Virus record (IMG/VR): IMGVR_UViG_3300030117_006525
Location: 1 to 32,879 of that record
Length of the DNA stretch: 32,879 bases
Source: a virus
Strand: one strand, 5' to 3'
The position numbers and the translations under genes were made by a program. The first letter of the stretch is position 1, and each line of letters opens with the position of its first letter. This document shows, one piece after another, positions 24,106-30,536 of the stretch. Under the pieces are notes generated by a model. That model ran no database searches. It was not told the origin of the DNA and saw nothing but the letters and a program-made list of their open reading frames with translations.

Positions 24106-25117
24106 TATATGTTTCCTTTCCTTTTATGTTTAAGTATTCTTTTTTTGTTATTGTTTGATTGTTTAATCTTCTATCTTCCAAGAAATATGTTCTTATATCT
24201 TCCATAATCCCAATAAGTTTAGAACATTGCCAAGCCTCAAGATTATCAAGATTCCAAGTTCTTATTTCATTTCTAAACTTGTTAGCTTTTTGTTCATATA
24301 GTAGATAGTTTGTTTCTGTATCTCTTTTTTTGTTACCTCTATTAACAAAGTCGTTTAGCATTTGCTTTGCTAATTCTCTTTTTTCTTTTGCTTTTAGGTG
24401 GTCTGTCTTTGCATCTCGTAAGTCAAACTTTATTGCTCTCGGTGCGAGGGCAGATATTTGTTTGTCTGATTCTATATAGGCATCTGTCAATCCTCTTTGC
24501 AGGTCTTTATCTTTTACTGCTTTTTCTATTTCAAATGGAGCATAGCCACCTATCTTTTCTGACAATACATCTTCTTTCATATCATCATCTGCTCTATTGA
24601 TTGCTTCAACCATATTGAAATACACAGAAGAATATCCCGTTAGTTTACATAAAGACTTTATGAATTTTGATTCAACATAATCTTCGTGTTCTTTTTTATA
24701 TTCATCTCTGTATCTTTCTACTGCTTTAGACATCTCTCTAATAGTTACTTGCAATCTTTTTGTATTAGATGCAAATTGTATTTCCATCATCTCAAGCATA
24801 TTTAACTCTGTTCTTACGATAGACTCTATCTTGTCTAATCCTAATAGTTTAGAACATCTCCATCTTCTTTCTCCGTCTAATATCCACCACTTTCTATTTT
24901 TATGTTCTAATGCTTGTGAGCCTATAACAACTTCGTTATCACTATTTATATAAAATGGTGCAACTATTATAGGGTAATACATACCATTCTTTTTCATATC
25001 TTCAAGCAATATGTTCAACTCTTTTTTATGAGCATCCCAATCTTGTCTTGGTTGAGCAGTATCAGGTACTACATCGTTAACATTTATGTGCATAATAACT
25101 CTTTTTTCTTTTAGCAT
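24098..25117 (-). CDS. ParB-like nuclease-domain protein
   Basis: 339 aa, AAGGAGG six bases before the ATG. ParB N-terminal features in order: VVPDTAQPRQDW (box I, about 16-27), DGERRWRCSKLLG (81-93, the GERRxR CTP-binding motif of ParB/Srx-type domains), then FASNTKRLQVTIREMSKAVERY (115-136), and a central helix-turn-helix (about 148-175, KLTGYSSVYFNMVEAI). ParB proteins bind DNA and CTP and can load as clamps; phage versions also act as transcription factors. No ParA ATPase is visible, so partition is unlikely and regulation or anti-defence is possible. The long helical C-terminus is not recognised. Confidence 0.8.
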   Translation of the reverse strand: MLKEKRVIMHINVNDVVPDTAQPRQDWDAHKKELNILLEDMKKNGMYYPIIVAPFYINSDNEVVIGSQALEHKNRKWWILDGERRWRCSKLLGLDKIESIVRTELNMLEMMEIQFASNTKRLQVTIREMSKAVERYRDEYKKEHEDYVESKFIKSLCKLTGYSSVYFNMVEAINRADDDMKEDVLSEKIGGYAPFEIEKAVKDKDLQRGLTDAYIESDKQISALAPRAIKFDLRDAKTDHLKAKEKRELAKQMLNDFVNRGNKKRDTETNYLLYEQKANKFRNEIRTWNLDNLEAWQCSKLIGIMEDIRTYFLEDRRLNNQTITKKEYLNIKGKETYNA

Positions 25118-25392
25118 TACTTACCTCCTTTTGTTAAAAATGATGGGTGTACATTAAATACTCTCCATTTATCATCAGTATCTTGTACTTTAATATTCTT
25201 TCGCATTATGTCTATTACTTTTCCAATAACGATTTCTCGTTTATATTTAAAAGATACTTTATCTCCAACACTAAACTCATTCTTCTTTAAGTGTGCTAAA
25301 GCATTTCTTCTGTGTTTTATGGTTTCATATATTTTATCTAATTGATTTTTGTCCATTGACAATATTTGTGATTGAATTGAATTAATATTCAT
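25117..25392 (-). CDS. Small beta-barrel (KOW/SH3-like) phage protein
   Basis: 91 aa. An N-terminal helix (DKLYETIKHRRNALAHL-like) leads into FSVGDKVSFKYKREIVIGKVIDIMRKNIKV, a barrel with the pattern 'GDKVSF...GKV..I.RKNIKV' that is common in phage genomes, then WRVFNVHPSFL. Possibly an RNA- or DNA-binding KOW/SH3-like domain. The start carries the shared AAAAGGAAACCAAATGAA leader. Confidence 0.65.
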   Translation of the reverse strand: MNINSIQSQILSMDKNQLDKIYETIKHRRNALAHLKKNEFSVGDKVSFKYKREIVIGKVIDIMRKNIKVQDTDDKWRVFNVHPSFLTKGGK

Positions 25393-25490
25393 TTGGTTTC
25401 CTTTTTGTTTTGTTGATGTTGTTTGTACATATCGTCTAACATATCAGATATGTCTTTGTTTCTTTTATTACATTTACTGCAATTACTCAT
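25389..25490 (-). CDS. Tiny protein with one Cys-x2-Cys knuckle
   Basis: 33 aa, read directly. AAGGAGGAC precedes the ATG at 25490. MSNCSKCNKR has a Cys-x2-Cys pair followed by basic residues, then an acidic and Gln-rich helix. Its single knuckle could bind zinc in a dimer. The stop overlaps the next gene start (ATGA-type). Confidence 0.55.
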   Translation of the reverse strand: MSNCSKCNKRNKDISDMLDDMYKQHQQNKKETK

Positions 25491-25605
25491 TGTCCTCCTT
25501 ATTTTTAAGTCGTTTAGTGTAGCAGGTAGTACATAACTCATCTTTCCAATCGTCAATAATTACTGCATCTCTCTCTTCACAATCAACACAACTACCTCTA
25601 TCCAT
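25483..25605 (-). CDS. Tiny zinc-ribbon protein
   Basis: 40 aa, read directly. Cys6-x2-Cys9 and Cys25-x2-Cys28 form a compact zinc ribbon (SCVDCEER ... LCTTCYTKRLK). It overlaps the previous gene's end and runs 8 bp into the next tiny gene. Similar minimal ribbons in phages bind RNA polymerase or nucleic acids, but that is not shown here. Confidence 0.6.
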   Translation of the reverse strand: MDRGSCVDCEERDAVIIDDWKDELCTTCYTKRLKNKEDNE

Positions 25606-25900
25606 TATGTATTTCCTTTATTTTTTCTTCTGCTTTTATTCTCATATCATATAGATAAGATGGGTTGCTATCTTCACATATCTCTGTTACTATATCCCAT
25701 AGTATTCTACTTTCTTTGGCTAACTTTTCAATTACATTGTCCCCTTTTTTGACCTCCTTTACCAAGTTTTTAATAACACCATCACTATATTTTACCTCAT
25801 TCACTAATTCAGTAACCTCATTCTTATATTCCTCAAGGTCGTGTTGTAATTCGCATATTAATATGTCATCATTATATTCAAATCTTTTATCTTTAATCAT
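25598..25900 (-). CDS. Coiled-coil hypothetical protein
   Basis: 100 aa of long helix: ELQHDLEEYKNEVTELVNEVKYSDGVIKNLVKEV with repeated 'VIxNLxKEVKKGDNVIEKLAKE' heptads, consistent with a parallel coiled coil. No motif recognised. The ATG overlaps the upstream stop. Confidence 0.55.
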   Translation of the reverse strand: MIKDKRFEYNDDILICELQHDLEEYKNEVTELVNEVKYSDGVIKNLVKEVKKGDNVIEKLAKESRILWDIVTEICEDSNPSYLYDMRIKAEEKIKEIHNG

Positions 25901-26106
25901 TACTTATCTCCTTTTTTTTGTAATAAATCTAAATGTCTATCTGTTTTTCTTAATAATATCCAATGTCCTTCGTTCAAAACTTTATCAATAATTTTTCTTA
26001 TCACATCACTTCTTCGCAACTCCCCATCTTCCCAAAGGTCTTCTTGTGGTACTTCTTCATAAGACATAACATATGCACCTCTTGGTGCTGATATAAATTC
26101 ACTCAT
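25900..26106 (-). CDS. Hypothetical small protein
   Basis: 68 aa with an AAGGAG site. Compact and mixed: MSYEEVPQEDLWEDGELRRSDVIRKI, then NEGHWILLRKTDRHLDLL. The 'DVIRKIIDKVLNEGHWILLRKT' helix-strand looks like a folded domain, but I do not recognise the family. Confidence 0.55.
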   Translation of the reverse strand: MSEFISAPRGAYVMSYEEVPQEDLWEDGELRRSDVIRKIIDKVLNEGHWILLRKTDRHLDLLQKKGDK

Positions 26107-26116
26107 TTAATTCTCC

Positions 26117-26353
26117 TTATCTTTCTGTTAATTGTAATTGTGTATGCTCTTCTAATATGTAAGTATATACACACTCTTCATTTTGACAATAGTGTCTCCC
26201 ACATTTACCCTCAAAAAAGTAATGTCTATTGTCTGTATCTTTATAGTTATTGATTGCATAGTGGTAACTATTACCACAACTCTGACAATTTATGTCGTGT
26301 AACTCTTCTTCAGAGTATAACATACCATTGTCATTTAAGTCATACCATTTCAT
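26117..26353 (-). CDS. Putative zinc-binding protein
   Basis: 78 aa. Cys23-x2-Cys26 followed by Cys51, His54, Cys56 and Cys61 suggests a mixed Cys/His zinc site (CQSCGN ... CGRHYCQNEEC). Acidic, aromatic-rich surroundings. The TAATG overlap with the preceding gene indicates coupling. Function unknown. Confidence 0.55.
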   Translation of the reverse strand: MKWYDLNDNGMLYSEEELHDINCQSCGNSYHYAINNYKDTDNRHYFFEGKCGRHYCQNEECVYTYILEEHTQLQLTER

Positions 26354-26664
26354 TATACACCTCCCTCTCTTAATGTAGCACTAAATTCAAATGGCTCAAC
26401 ATCATAACCACCATCAAACTCATCTACAAAACGAGCAATTTCGGAAAGGTCATTGTCTGACACCTTTAAATGATAGATAGGCTTGTTTGTTGTTTTGTCT
26501 GTCAATTCAATTTCTCCATTTTGTTGCACAACTTGACTTAACCCATAATGGTTACTAAATGTTTTTTCAACTGCTAATGCTACTGCACAACTTTTTGCAC
26601 ATTGTCTTTCCCCATTTTCAATATCTTCACTTGTTACTTTTACAACATCACTATGATATACCAT
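26353..26664 (-). CDS. Conserved small phage protein
   Basis: 103 aa from the ATG at 26664 (TAATG overlap, GGAGG upstream). A longer frame to 26727 has no ribosome site and is covered by the upstream gene. VVKVTSEDIENGERQCAKSCAVALAVEKTF resembles a phage family with the pattern 'DI..G.r....CPvALAv'. The remainder is a beta-rich domain ending in an acidic FDGGYDVEPFEF. Unknown role. Confidence 0.6.
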   Translation of the reverse strand: MVYHSDVVKVTSEDIENGERQCAKSCAVALAVEKTFSNHYGLSQVVQQNGEIELTDKTTNKPIYHLKVSDNDLSEIARFVDEFDGGYDVEPFEFSATLREGGV

Positions 26665-27032
26665 TAATATGTTACCTCCACTCTTTTCTTTTTTAAGTTT
26701 ACATAAATTGTTCTTGGATAAAAACAATCGTTATTTGTTTCTACATAACTATTGATATCGTACTCATCACAACTAAAGTTGATATCTAAAACATTGTCAT
26801 CTTCATCTTTAATAGATACTCTTACATTGGTTATTTTGATGAGAAAAGATTTGATTCCATAGTCTTTAGTTTCAAAGTCAAGTGACCAATCTACCATACC
26901 TGAATCTATAACATCACACCCTTTGAATACTGAACCATCAGAACCCTCCAATCCTTTATACTTATCAAAATATTCATTGTCAGAAAAATCAATATCAATA
27001 GCACCTATGTTTGATTTAAAGTTTTTAAACAT
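26664..27032 (-). CDS. Hypothetical beta-rich protein
   Basis: 122 aa with an AGGAGG site. Alternating short strands, acidic (Asp-rich), with IKSFLIKITNVRVSIKDEDDNVL in the centre and a basic end (VNLKKKRVEVTY). No signal peptide, membrane segment or motif recognised. Confidence 0.55.
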   Translation of the reverse strand: MFKNFKSNIGAIDIDFSDNEYFDKYKGLEGSDGSVFKGCDVIDSGMVDWSLDFETKDYGIKSFLIKITNVRVSIKDEDDNVLDINFSCDEYDINSYVETNNDCFYPRTIYVNLKKKRVEVTY

Positions 27033-27238
27033 TAATACTCCCTCCTATCCATTGATAAAGCCATTTTATATGATACATTAATAAATACTACACAAAATGC
27101 ACTCACTCCAACTTGAGCAACCCTCCATTCCCACATATTTATATCAACTGATAGCATACATATCATAAGACTAAATCCCATCAGTATAAAAAAGAGTGGT
27201 GTATATCTTAAAATCCAATATTGTATTATATTAAACAT
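27032..27238 (-). CDS. Small two-pass membrane protein
   Basis: 68 aa. Hydrophobic segments at about residues 13-32 (PLFFILMGFSLMICMLSVD) and 40-57 (VAQVGVSAFCVVFINVSYKM). Loops and ends carry Arg/Asp. It is one of a pair of membrane proteins next to the structured RNA at 27.5 kb. Possible superinfection-exclusion or anti-defence membrane protein; unproved. Confidence 0.55.
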   Translation of the reverse strand: MFNIIQYWILRYTPLFFILMGFSLMICMLSVDINMWEWRVAQVGVSAFCVVFINVSYKMALSMDRREY

Positions 27239-27239
27239 A

Positions 27240-27371
27240 TTATCTTTCCTCCATTTGTTTAGCTAAATTAACCATTAGAGCAATAATCCCATAGACTATT
27301 GCAACCCCTATTGTTGATATTAACATAACCAACAACATCATTAAAGCAATCATATATATTATTTCCACCAT
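27240..27371 (-). CDS. Small single-pass membrane protein
   Basis: 43 aa from the ATG at 27371, chosen because GGAGG lies 10 bp upstream. The longer frame to 27461 overlaps another membrane gene and is a shadow of it. One strong hydrophobic segment covers nearly the whole chain (IIYMIALMMLLVMLISTIGV), with a basic end (NLAKQMEER). Confidence 0.55.
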   Translation of the reverse strand: MVEIIYMIALMMLLVMLISTIGVAIVYGIIALMVNLAKQMEER

Positions 27372-27475
27372 AGATTTAATACCTCCAAGATTATAGTAAA
27401 CCCTAAACCAATTATTATAAAAGGTTTTACTATTGTTATTGTAAAATTCCACATAACCCATAATAAATCATTCAT
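27359..27475 (-). CDS. Small membrane protein read from the DNA
   Basis: 38 aa: MNDLLWVMWNFTITIVKPF, then a hydrophobic IIIGLGFTIIL and the end EVLNLWWK. GGAG seven bases upstream. It overlaps the next membrane gene by 13 bp, giving three adjacent small membrane proteins. Too short for simple ORF calling. Confidence 0.55.
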   Translation of the reverse strand: MNDLLWVMWNFTITIVKPFIIIGLGFTIILEVLNLWWK

Positions 27476-27494
27476 TTTTTATCTCCTATTTTAT

Positions 27495-27631
27495 AAGTGA
27501 GCAGAAAGATTCAAGAGATATACTCTTTCACTATACGAAGAGCAAGGTGCGACCTTGTGTCCCTTATGTATATAGTTACTTGAGCATACCCACACAAGAT
27601 ATATCATTGTGATTACACTCTCTGCTCACTT
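27495..27631 (-). ncRNA. Structured intergenic RNA candidate with switch-like alternatives
   Basis: A perfect 11-bp outer stem (AAGTGAGCAGA at 495-505 with TCTGCTCACTT at 621-631, offsets from 27000) encloses hairpins AAGAG/CTCTT (513-527) and CAAGGT/ACCTTG (543-557). The base segment 554-560 can instead pair with 592-598 (ACACAAG/CTTGTGT), so two folds compete. No ORF crosses it. It lies between ArdC and the membrane-protein group in the leftward transcript. The left stem strand shares GTGAGCAG with the element at 18374. Confidence 0.5.
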
Positions 27632-27636
27632 GTTTA

Positions 27637-28677
27637 TTATTTTATGTTAAGTATTCTACCAACTGCTCTATTAGAATGCCTCATAGCATCTATCAATGTA
27701 TTTGGGTCTTCTTTGATTCTACCAAGCCACCCTTTGATGTATGCTTGAGTATTTTGGATTGTTTCCTTATAATTAAAGCCATACCAATCCATAATCATAC
27801 TCGCACCCATCTCTGCAATTAACTCTTCAGTAGCATATCTTTCTTTGTGACCCTCCCATTCTCCAACATTGATAATCCCATCTCTACCAAGAACACTTTC
27901 GTGACCACTTGAATGAACTGCCTCGTGTGATGCAGTTTTAAACCAACTCAAATGACCCTTATCTCTATTTTTACTTTGATATTGAGTCATTAAAGGCATT
28001 ACTATCTTGTGTTTACTTGGTATATAGTGAGGACTTGAACCATAAGGCATTTTGATTTTTTCTAACTCGGGACTACCCTCAAAACCCTCCATTATTTCAT
28101 CAAATAGTTTTTCAGAATCAGTAACTTTGTATTTCTTTCTCTTTTTAGGTTTTGGTAGTGGTAAGTTGGTCTGTTCTATATTAAATACATTGTAAATACC
28201 ACCTATACCCCAATATTTATAGAAATCTTCTTCAGTATGTGTCCCATTTTTAATAGCTTTTTCATATTGTGCTTTAGTAAAAGTTTTCCATTTATCTTTT
28301 AGTTTGTATTTTATAGTCCAAAATTCAACTGCACTTGCTTTCTGCTTACCATCAGATAAGGATTTAAGTATTTTACCTTTAAACACCTTACCATCTTCAG
28401 TAACTAATCCTTTTTTAGTCTTTTTCAGTTTCATCATTTGAATAATTTGATTGTATGTTAGCCAATAGTTATGCTTATATTCGTTTTCCATAGCCACCCA
28501 AGTAAGATAGCAATTAAGACCATTGTAAGCCTTTTTTGTAGCATAATTGATAGGTATATTACTACCTGCACCATTCCAAGATTGTGTCCACATTGGTAAT
28601 TCGTCATTTTTTAATCCATCTTCTACCATAGCTAATACATTTTCTGCAACTTTTGATAATTTATTATTGTTTTTCAT
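27637..28677 (-). CDS. ardC: ArdC-like antirestriction protein with C-terminal metalloprotease-like domain
   Basis: 346 aa from the ATG at 28677 (TAATG overlap, GGAGG upstream). The N-terminal part (about 1-170) has the ArdC pattern: 'NYATKKAYNGLNCYLTWVAM' near 44-63, then YWLTYNQII and a KGKIL segment, the single-strand-binding/ArdC-N fold. The C-terminal domain has SHEAVHSSGHE with His251-Glu252-x-x-His255 and a later ELIAEMGAS (about 285-293), a zincin-type metal site. ArdC proteins block restriction of incoming DNA. The zincin could cleave a host protein. Position at the start of early transcription fits counter-defence. Confidence 0.8.
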   Translation of the reverse strand: MKNNNKLSKVAENVLAMVEDGLKNDELPMWTQSWNGAGSNIPINYATKKAYNGLNCYLTWVAMENEYKHNYWLTYNQIIQMMKLKKTKKGLVTEDGKVFKGKILKSLSDGKQKASAVEFWTIKYKLKDKWKTFTKAQYEKAIKNGTHTEEDFYKYWGIGGIYNVFNIEQTNLPLPKPKKRKKYKVTDSEKLFDEIMEGFEGSPELEKIKMPYGSSPHYIPSKHKIVMPLMTQYQSKNRDKGHLSWFKTASHEAVHSSGHESVLGRDGIINVGEWEGHKERYATEELIAEMGASMIMDWYGFNYKETIQNTQAYIKGWLGRIKEDPNTLIDAMRHSNRAVGRILNIK

Positions 28678-28865
28678 TATGATAATTTCCTCCATAGATT
28701 ATATTTTTGTTGTCTTAAGTCATAATAATACTCTTCTCTTTCTTCTTCTGTCATACTATTGATAAAATAGCTATGAGTCATAGTATCATTATCTTCATAA
28801 GGCTGATTTGCCCAAGCATCTTGTATTTTCTGTTCTTCTTTTGTTAGGTTTGTATTTAATTCCAT
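28677..28865 (-). CDS. Acidic small protein
   Basis: 62 aa, rich in Glu, Asp, Gln and Tyr (DAWANQPYEDNDTMTHSYF, EEEREEYYYDLRQQKY). The shared AAAAGG...CCAAATG leader precedes the ATG. The strong acidity and its place directly upstream of ardC fit a DNA-mimic anti-defence protein, but this is speculation. No motif. Confidence 0.55.
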   Translation of the reverse strand: MELNTNLTKEEQKIQDAWANQPYEDNDTMTHSYFINSMTEEEREEYYYDLRQQKYNLWRKLS

Positions 28866-28894
28866 TTGGTACTCCTTTTCTTTTTTTTAATTGA

Positions 28895-29101
28895 TTATAT
28901 TACTTCGTTAATTACATTGTTTATAATTTCTGCAGGTGCATTGGTATATAAACTTGATTCTCTAAAGTCAGAAATTGTATTTCCTACATCATAACCTAAA
29001 TCTCTTAACTTGAAAGTAGCATCTACAATGAATATTCTATTTCCAAAAACTTTAGTATCTCCATCAGATAATGGTTTTATTTCTATTGGATAATCTTTCA
29101 T
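28895..29101 (-). CDS. Hypothetical small protein
   Basis: 68 aa with an AAGGAG site. Mixed fold with an IEIKPLSDGDTKVFGNRIFIV strand pair and a DFRESSLYTNAPAEIINNVINEVI helix. No family recognised. Spacing of 29 bp to the next gene. Confidence 0.5.
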   Translation of the reverse strand: MKDYPIEIKPLSDGDTKVFGNRIFIVDATFKLRDLGYDVGNTISDFRESSLYTNAPAEIINNVINEVI

Positions 29102-29102
29102 T

Positions 29103-29231
29103 TTATAGTTCTCCTTTTAAATGTTTAGTTAGTGCTATTTCTTCTTCTTCACTTAATTGATAGGACTCTTCTCCTCTTTCAATTAAAGATTGTCTTACCT
29201 CTTCTATAAAATCATTCCACATTTTATTCAT
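29103..29231 (-). CDS. Tiny acidic helical protein
   Basis: 42 aa, read directly. AAGGAG precedes the ATG at 29231 (ATAATG). MWNDFIEEVRQSLIERGEE, then LSEEEEIALTKHL: two helices, acidic. Unknown. Confidence 0.5.
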   Translation of the reverse strand: MNKMWNDFIEEVRQSLIERGEESYQLSEEEEIALTKHLKGEL

Positions 29232-29401
29232 TATCTTTGCTCCTTTAGGTTATAAATTTTAAAATGATTATGTCTTCTGTTCTGTTTAGTTACTTGGTCA
29301 GAAAACCTTTGTACTTGTGTTCTTTTATCTTGAGAATTGACAAGTCTTTTTTTATCTTTTATTTGATTGTTTATTTGTGGGTCTGTTGAGTAGCATAGCA
29401 T
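29231..29401 (-). CDS. Basic small protein
   Basis: 56 aa from the ATG at 29401, chosen over a longer frame (to 29491) because AAGGA lies eight bases upstream and the extra part is a shadow of the next gene. Polar and basic with many Gln/Arg/Asn (RTQVQRFSDQVTKQNRRHNHF). One start-proximal Cys. Unknown; perhaps RNA-binding. Confidence 0.5.
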   Translation of the reverse strand: MLCYSTDPQINNQIKDKKRLVNSQDKRTQVQRFSDQVTKQNRRHNHFKIYNLKEQR

Positions 29402-29403
29402 AG

Positions 29404-29508
29404 TTAAATTCCTTTGATTATTTGAACAATAAAAATAGTTGGTGCAAACATTAAACCTATTGTTGCCCACCCTTTGATTACATACCACCAATCTGTGAAT
29501 TTATACAT
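29404..29508 (-). CDS. Small membrane protein, first gene of the leftward block
   Basis: 34 aa, read directly. AAAGGAAATC lies just before the ATG at 29508. MYKFTDWWYVIKGWATIGLM, then FAPTIFIVQIIKG: one hydrophobic stretch flanked by Lys. It is the first protein gene after the large non-coding region, so its transcript may continue from that RNA. Role unknown. Confidence 0.55.
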   Translation of the reverse strand: MYKFTDWWYVIKGWATIGLMFAPTIFIVQIIKGI

Positions 29509-29529
29509 ATTGATTTCCTTTACTTTTAT

Positions 29530-30170
29530 TTTGATTAATTGAAAATAGCCAAACTGCAGGAGCTGTTATCACTCTCGTGTTTCCGTCTGTTTGAATGACT
29601 ATTAGTAGTTAGTGAGGAATTGAACCTCAATATCCTATAAATACCATAGAATATACCACCAAGCCTAACTATTTAACTTTATACCTACCCCTCCATAAAA
29701 CACACAATTCTAATCTTATATCCATAGGCTATAAGGGAATCTGCTTTTATGTCTTTCAGTACATTGAGTCCGTCAGAATACTTTTTGCATTACATATTCT
29801 GTGATTAAAGTCGACTGCCTATTTTAAGGTATCTGTGTTGGTATGACTTTAGCCTATCAAAACGCTCTCACTATGTGAGTTTAATTCTGTATCTGCATCA
29901 AGTCAAGTAGTTTGTAGTCTTACAACGATTAACAACCTATGGTTGTATTGAATGCTACTTTATCCGTCTGTGAGTTATAGGTAGGTAGACAATTTGACCA
30001 CTCAATTCTATTGTATGGTGGCGAAGCTACCCAACTTACTTGCTCTAATCTATGTCAAAAATCTTCTGTGGTCATATTCCGTTACTCTATAATTAAATGT
30101 ATTCAGTAGTTCGTTATATTAATTGTAATAAGCCTAACACATTTAATACTGCTATATCGTTGTCACATTC
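29530..30170 (-). ncRNA. Large multi-branched structured RNA candidate
   Basis: About 640 nt with no usable ORF on either strand but many exact complementary pairs. TACCTACC/GGTAGGTA (29682-29689 with 29980-29987) closes a 300-nt domain containing hairpins ACAACC/GGTTGT (29932-29946), TTGTA/TACAA (29912-29925), CTCAC/GTGAG (29867-29879), CAGAATA/TATTCTG (29774-29801), CTTATA/TATAAG (29715-29735), and a TAAAGTC/GACTTTA helix (29806-29851). The tRNA-like domain follows immediately 3'. A TTGACA promoter-like box is upstream. The set resembles giant phage RNAs such as GOLLD or ROOL, which occur near tRNAs, but I cannot confirm membership. Ends near 29530 are approximate. Confidence 0.55.
29606..29671 (-). 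other. tRNA-like domain lacking a D arm
   Basis: Minus strand, 66 nt. TAGTTAG (29671-29665) and CTAACTA (29612-29606) make a 7-bp acceptor stem. Directly next to it TGAGG-TTCAATT-CCTCA (29629-29613) is a perfect 5-bp T arm with a 7-nt loop starting TTCA. Between them are a ten-base linker (GCTTGGTGGT) and a 9-bp hairpin (ATATTCTAT with ATAGGATAT, one U-G) with a 7-nt loop GGTATTT. There is no D stem, no usual U33 and no encoded CCA, so it is a tRNA mimic or remnant rather than a working tRNA. The U-G pair is consistent with the minus strand. Confidence 0.6.
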
Positions 30171-30172
30171 AT

Positions 30173-30202
30173 ATATTCGGTATTATTGCGTAGCTATGTC
30201 AA
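30173..30202 (-). promoter_or_regulatory. Promoter-like sequence upstream of the large RNA
   Basis: Minus strand TTGACA (30202-30197) is a perfect -35 box. With an 18-bp spacer the best -10 is GAATAT (30178-30173), a weak match. Transcription from here would run left through the structured region and into the early genes. TTGACATAG recurs at about 30055. Confidence 0.35.
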
Positions 30203-30296
30203 GTATTATTTTAATATTATTTAATTATTATCTATTTAGCGAGGGTAAAACAATACCATAATTACTATATAGAGTAATACTCACTACAATATACAG

Positions 30297-30317
30297 AGGA
30301 CTAAACAAGGACTAAAC
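30297..30317 (+). repeat. Two 10-bp direct repeats with 11-bp spacing
   Basis: aggactaaac occurs at 297-306 and 308-317 (offsets from 30000), one helical turn apart, in the non-coding region before terS. It could be a protein-binding pair. Confidence 0.5.
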
Positions 30318-30363
30318 CAATAAATATATATATAATAGATAAAGATAATAGTATAAATATGAG

Positions 30364-30392
30364 TCTATAAGGGCAGAATATCGTCTTATAGA
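30364..30392. repeat. Perfect 8-bp inverted repeat
   Basis: TCTATAAG (30364-30371) and CTTATAGA (30385-30392) flank a 13-bp spacer. It could form a hairpin or bind a dimeric regulator or terminase. It lies in the same 400-bp non-coding stretch as the other repeats. Confidence 0.5.
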
Positions 30393-30478
30393 GGGTATTT
30401 TGTTGTTTATAGGGCATTCTGTGGGGCAGGATTAATTGAAACGAACTCAAAATCAAAGTTAACCTAATCGCAATATGG

Positions 30479-30506
30479 AAAAAGCTAATTTGGGGTGGGG
30501 CTTTTT
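30479..30506. terminator. Possible A/T-stem hairpin terminator
   Basis: AAAAAGC (30479-30485) and GCTTTTT (30500-30506) pair around a G-rich loop, giving a T-tail on either strand. The stem has only two G-C pairs, so it is a weak or bidirectional candidate. Confidence 0.3.
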
Positions 30507-30530
30507 ATTATAATACCCTATACGATATTT

Positions 30531-30536
30531 TATAAT
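30531..30536 (+). promoter_or_regulatory. TATAAT -10-like box before terS
   Basis: A perfect TATAAT lies 114 bp before the terS start. No good -35 is seen at 17 bp upstream. It might be a late promoter recognised with help from a phage factor. Confidence 0.25.

Noticed and set aside
27240-27461. Longer 73-aa version of the membrane protein
   Set aside because: The extra 30 residues overlap a better membrane gene in another frame, and GGAGG sits before the internal ATG at 27371.
29606-29671. Ordinary tRNA gene
   Set aside because: No D arm, no U33, wrong loop and no CCA; kept as a tRNA-like domain instead.
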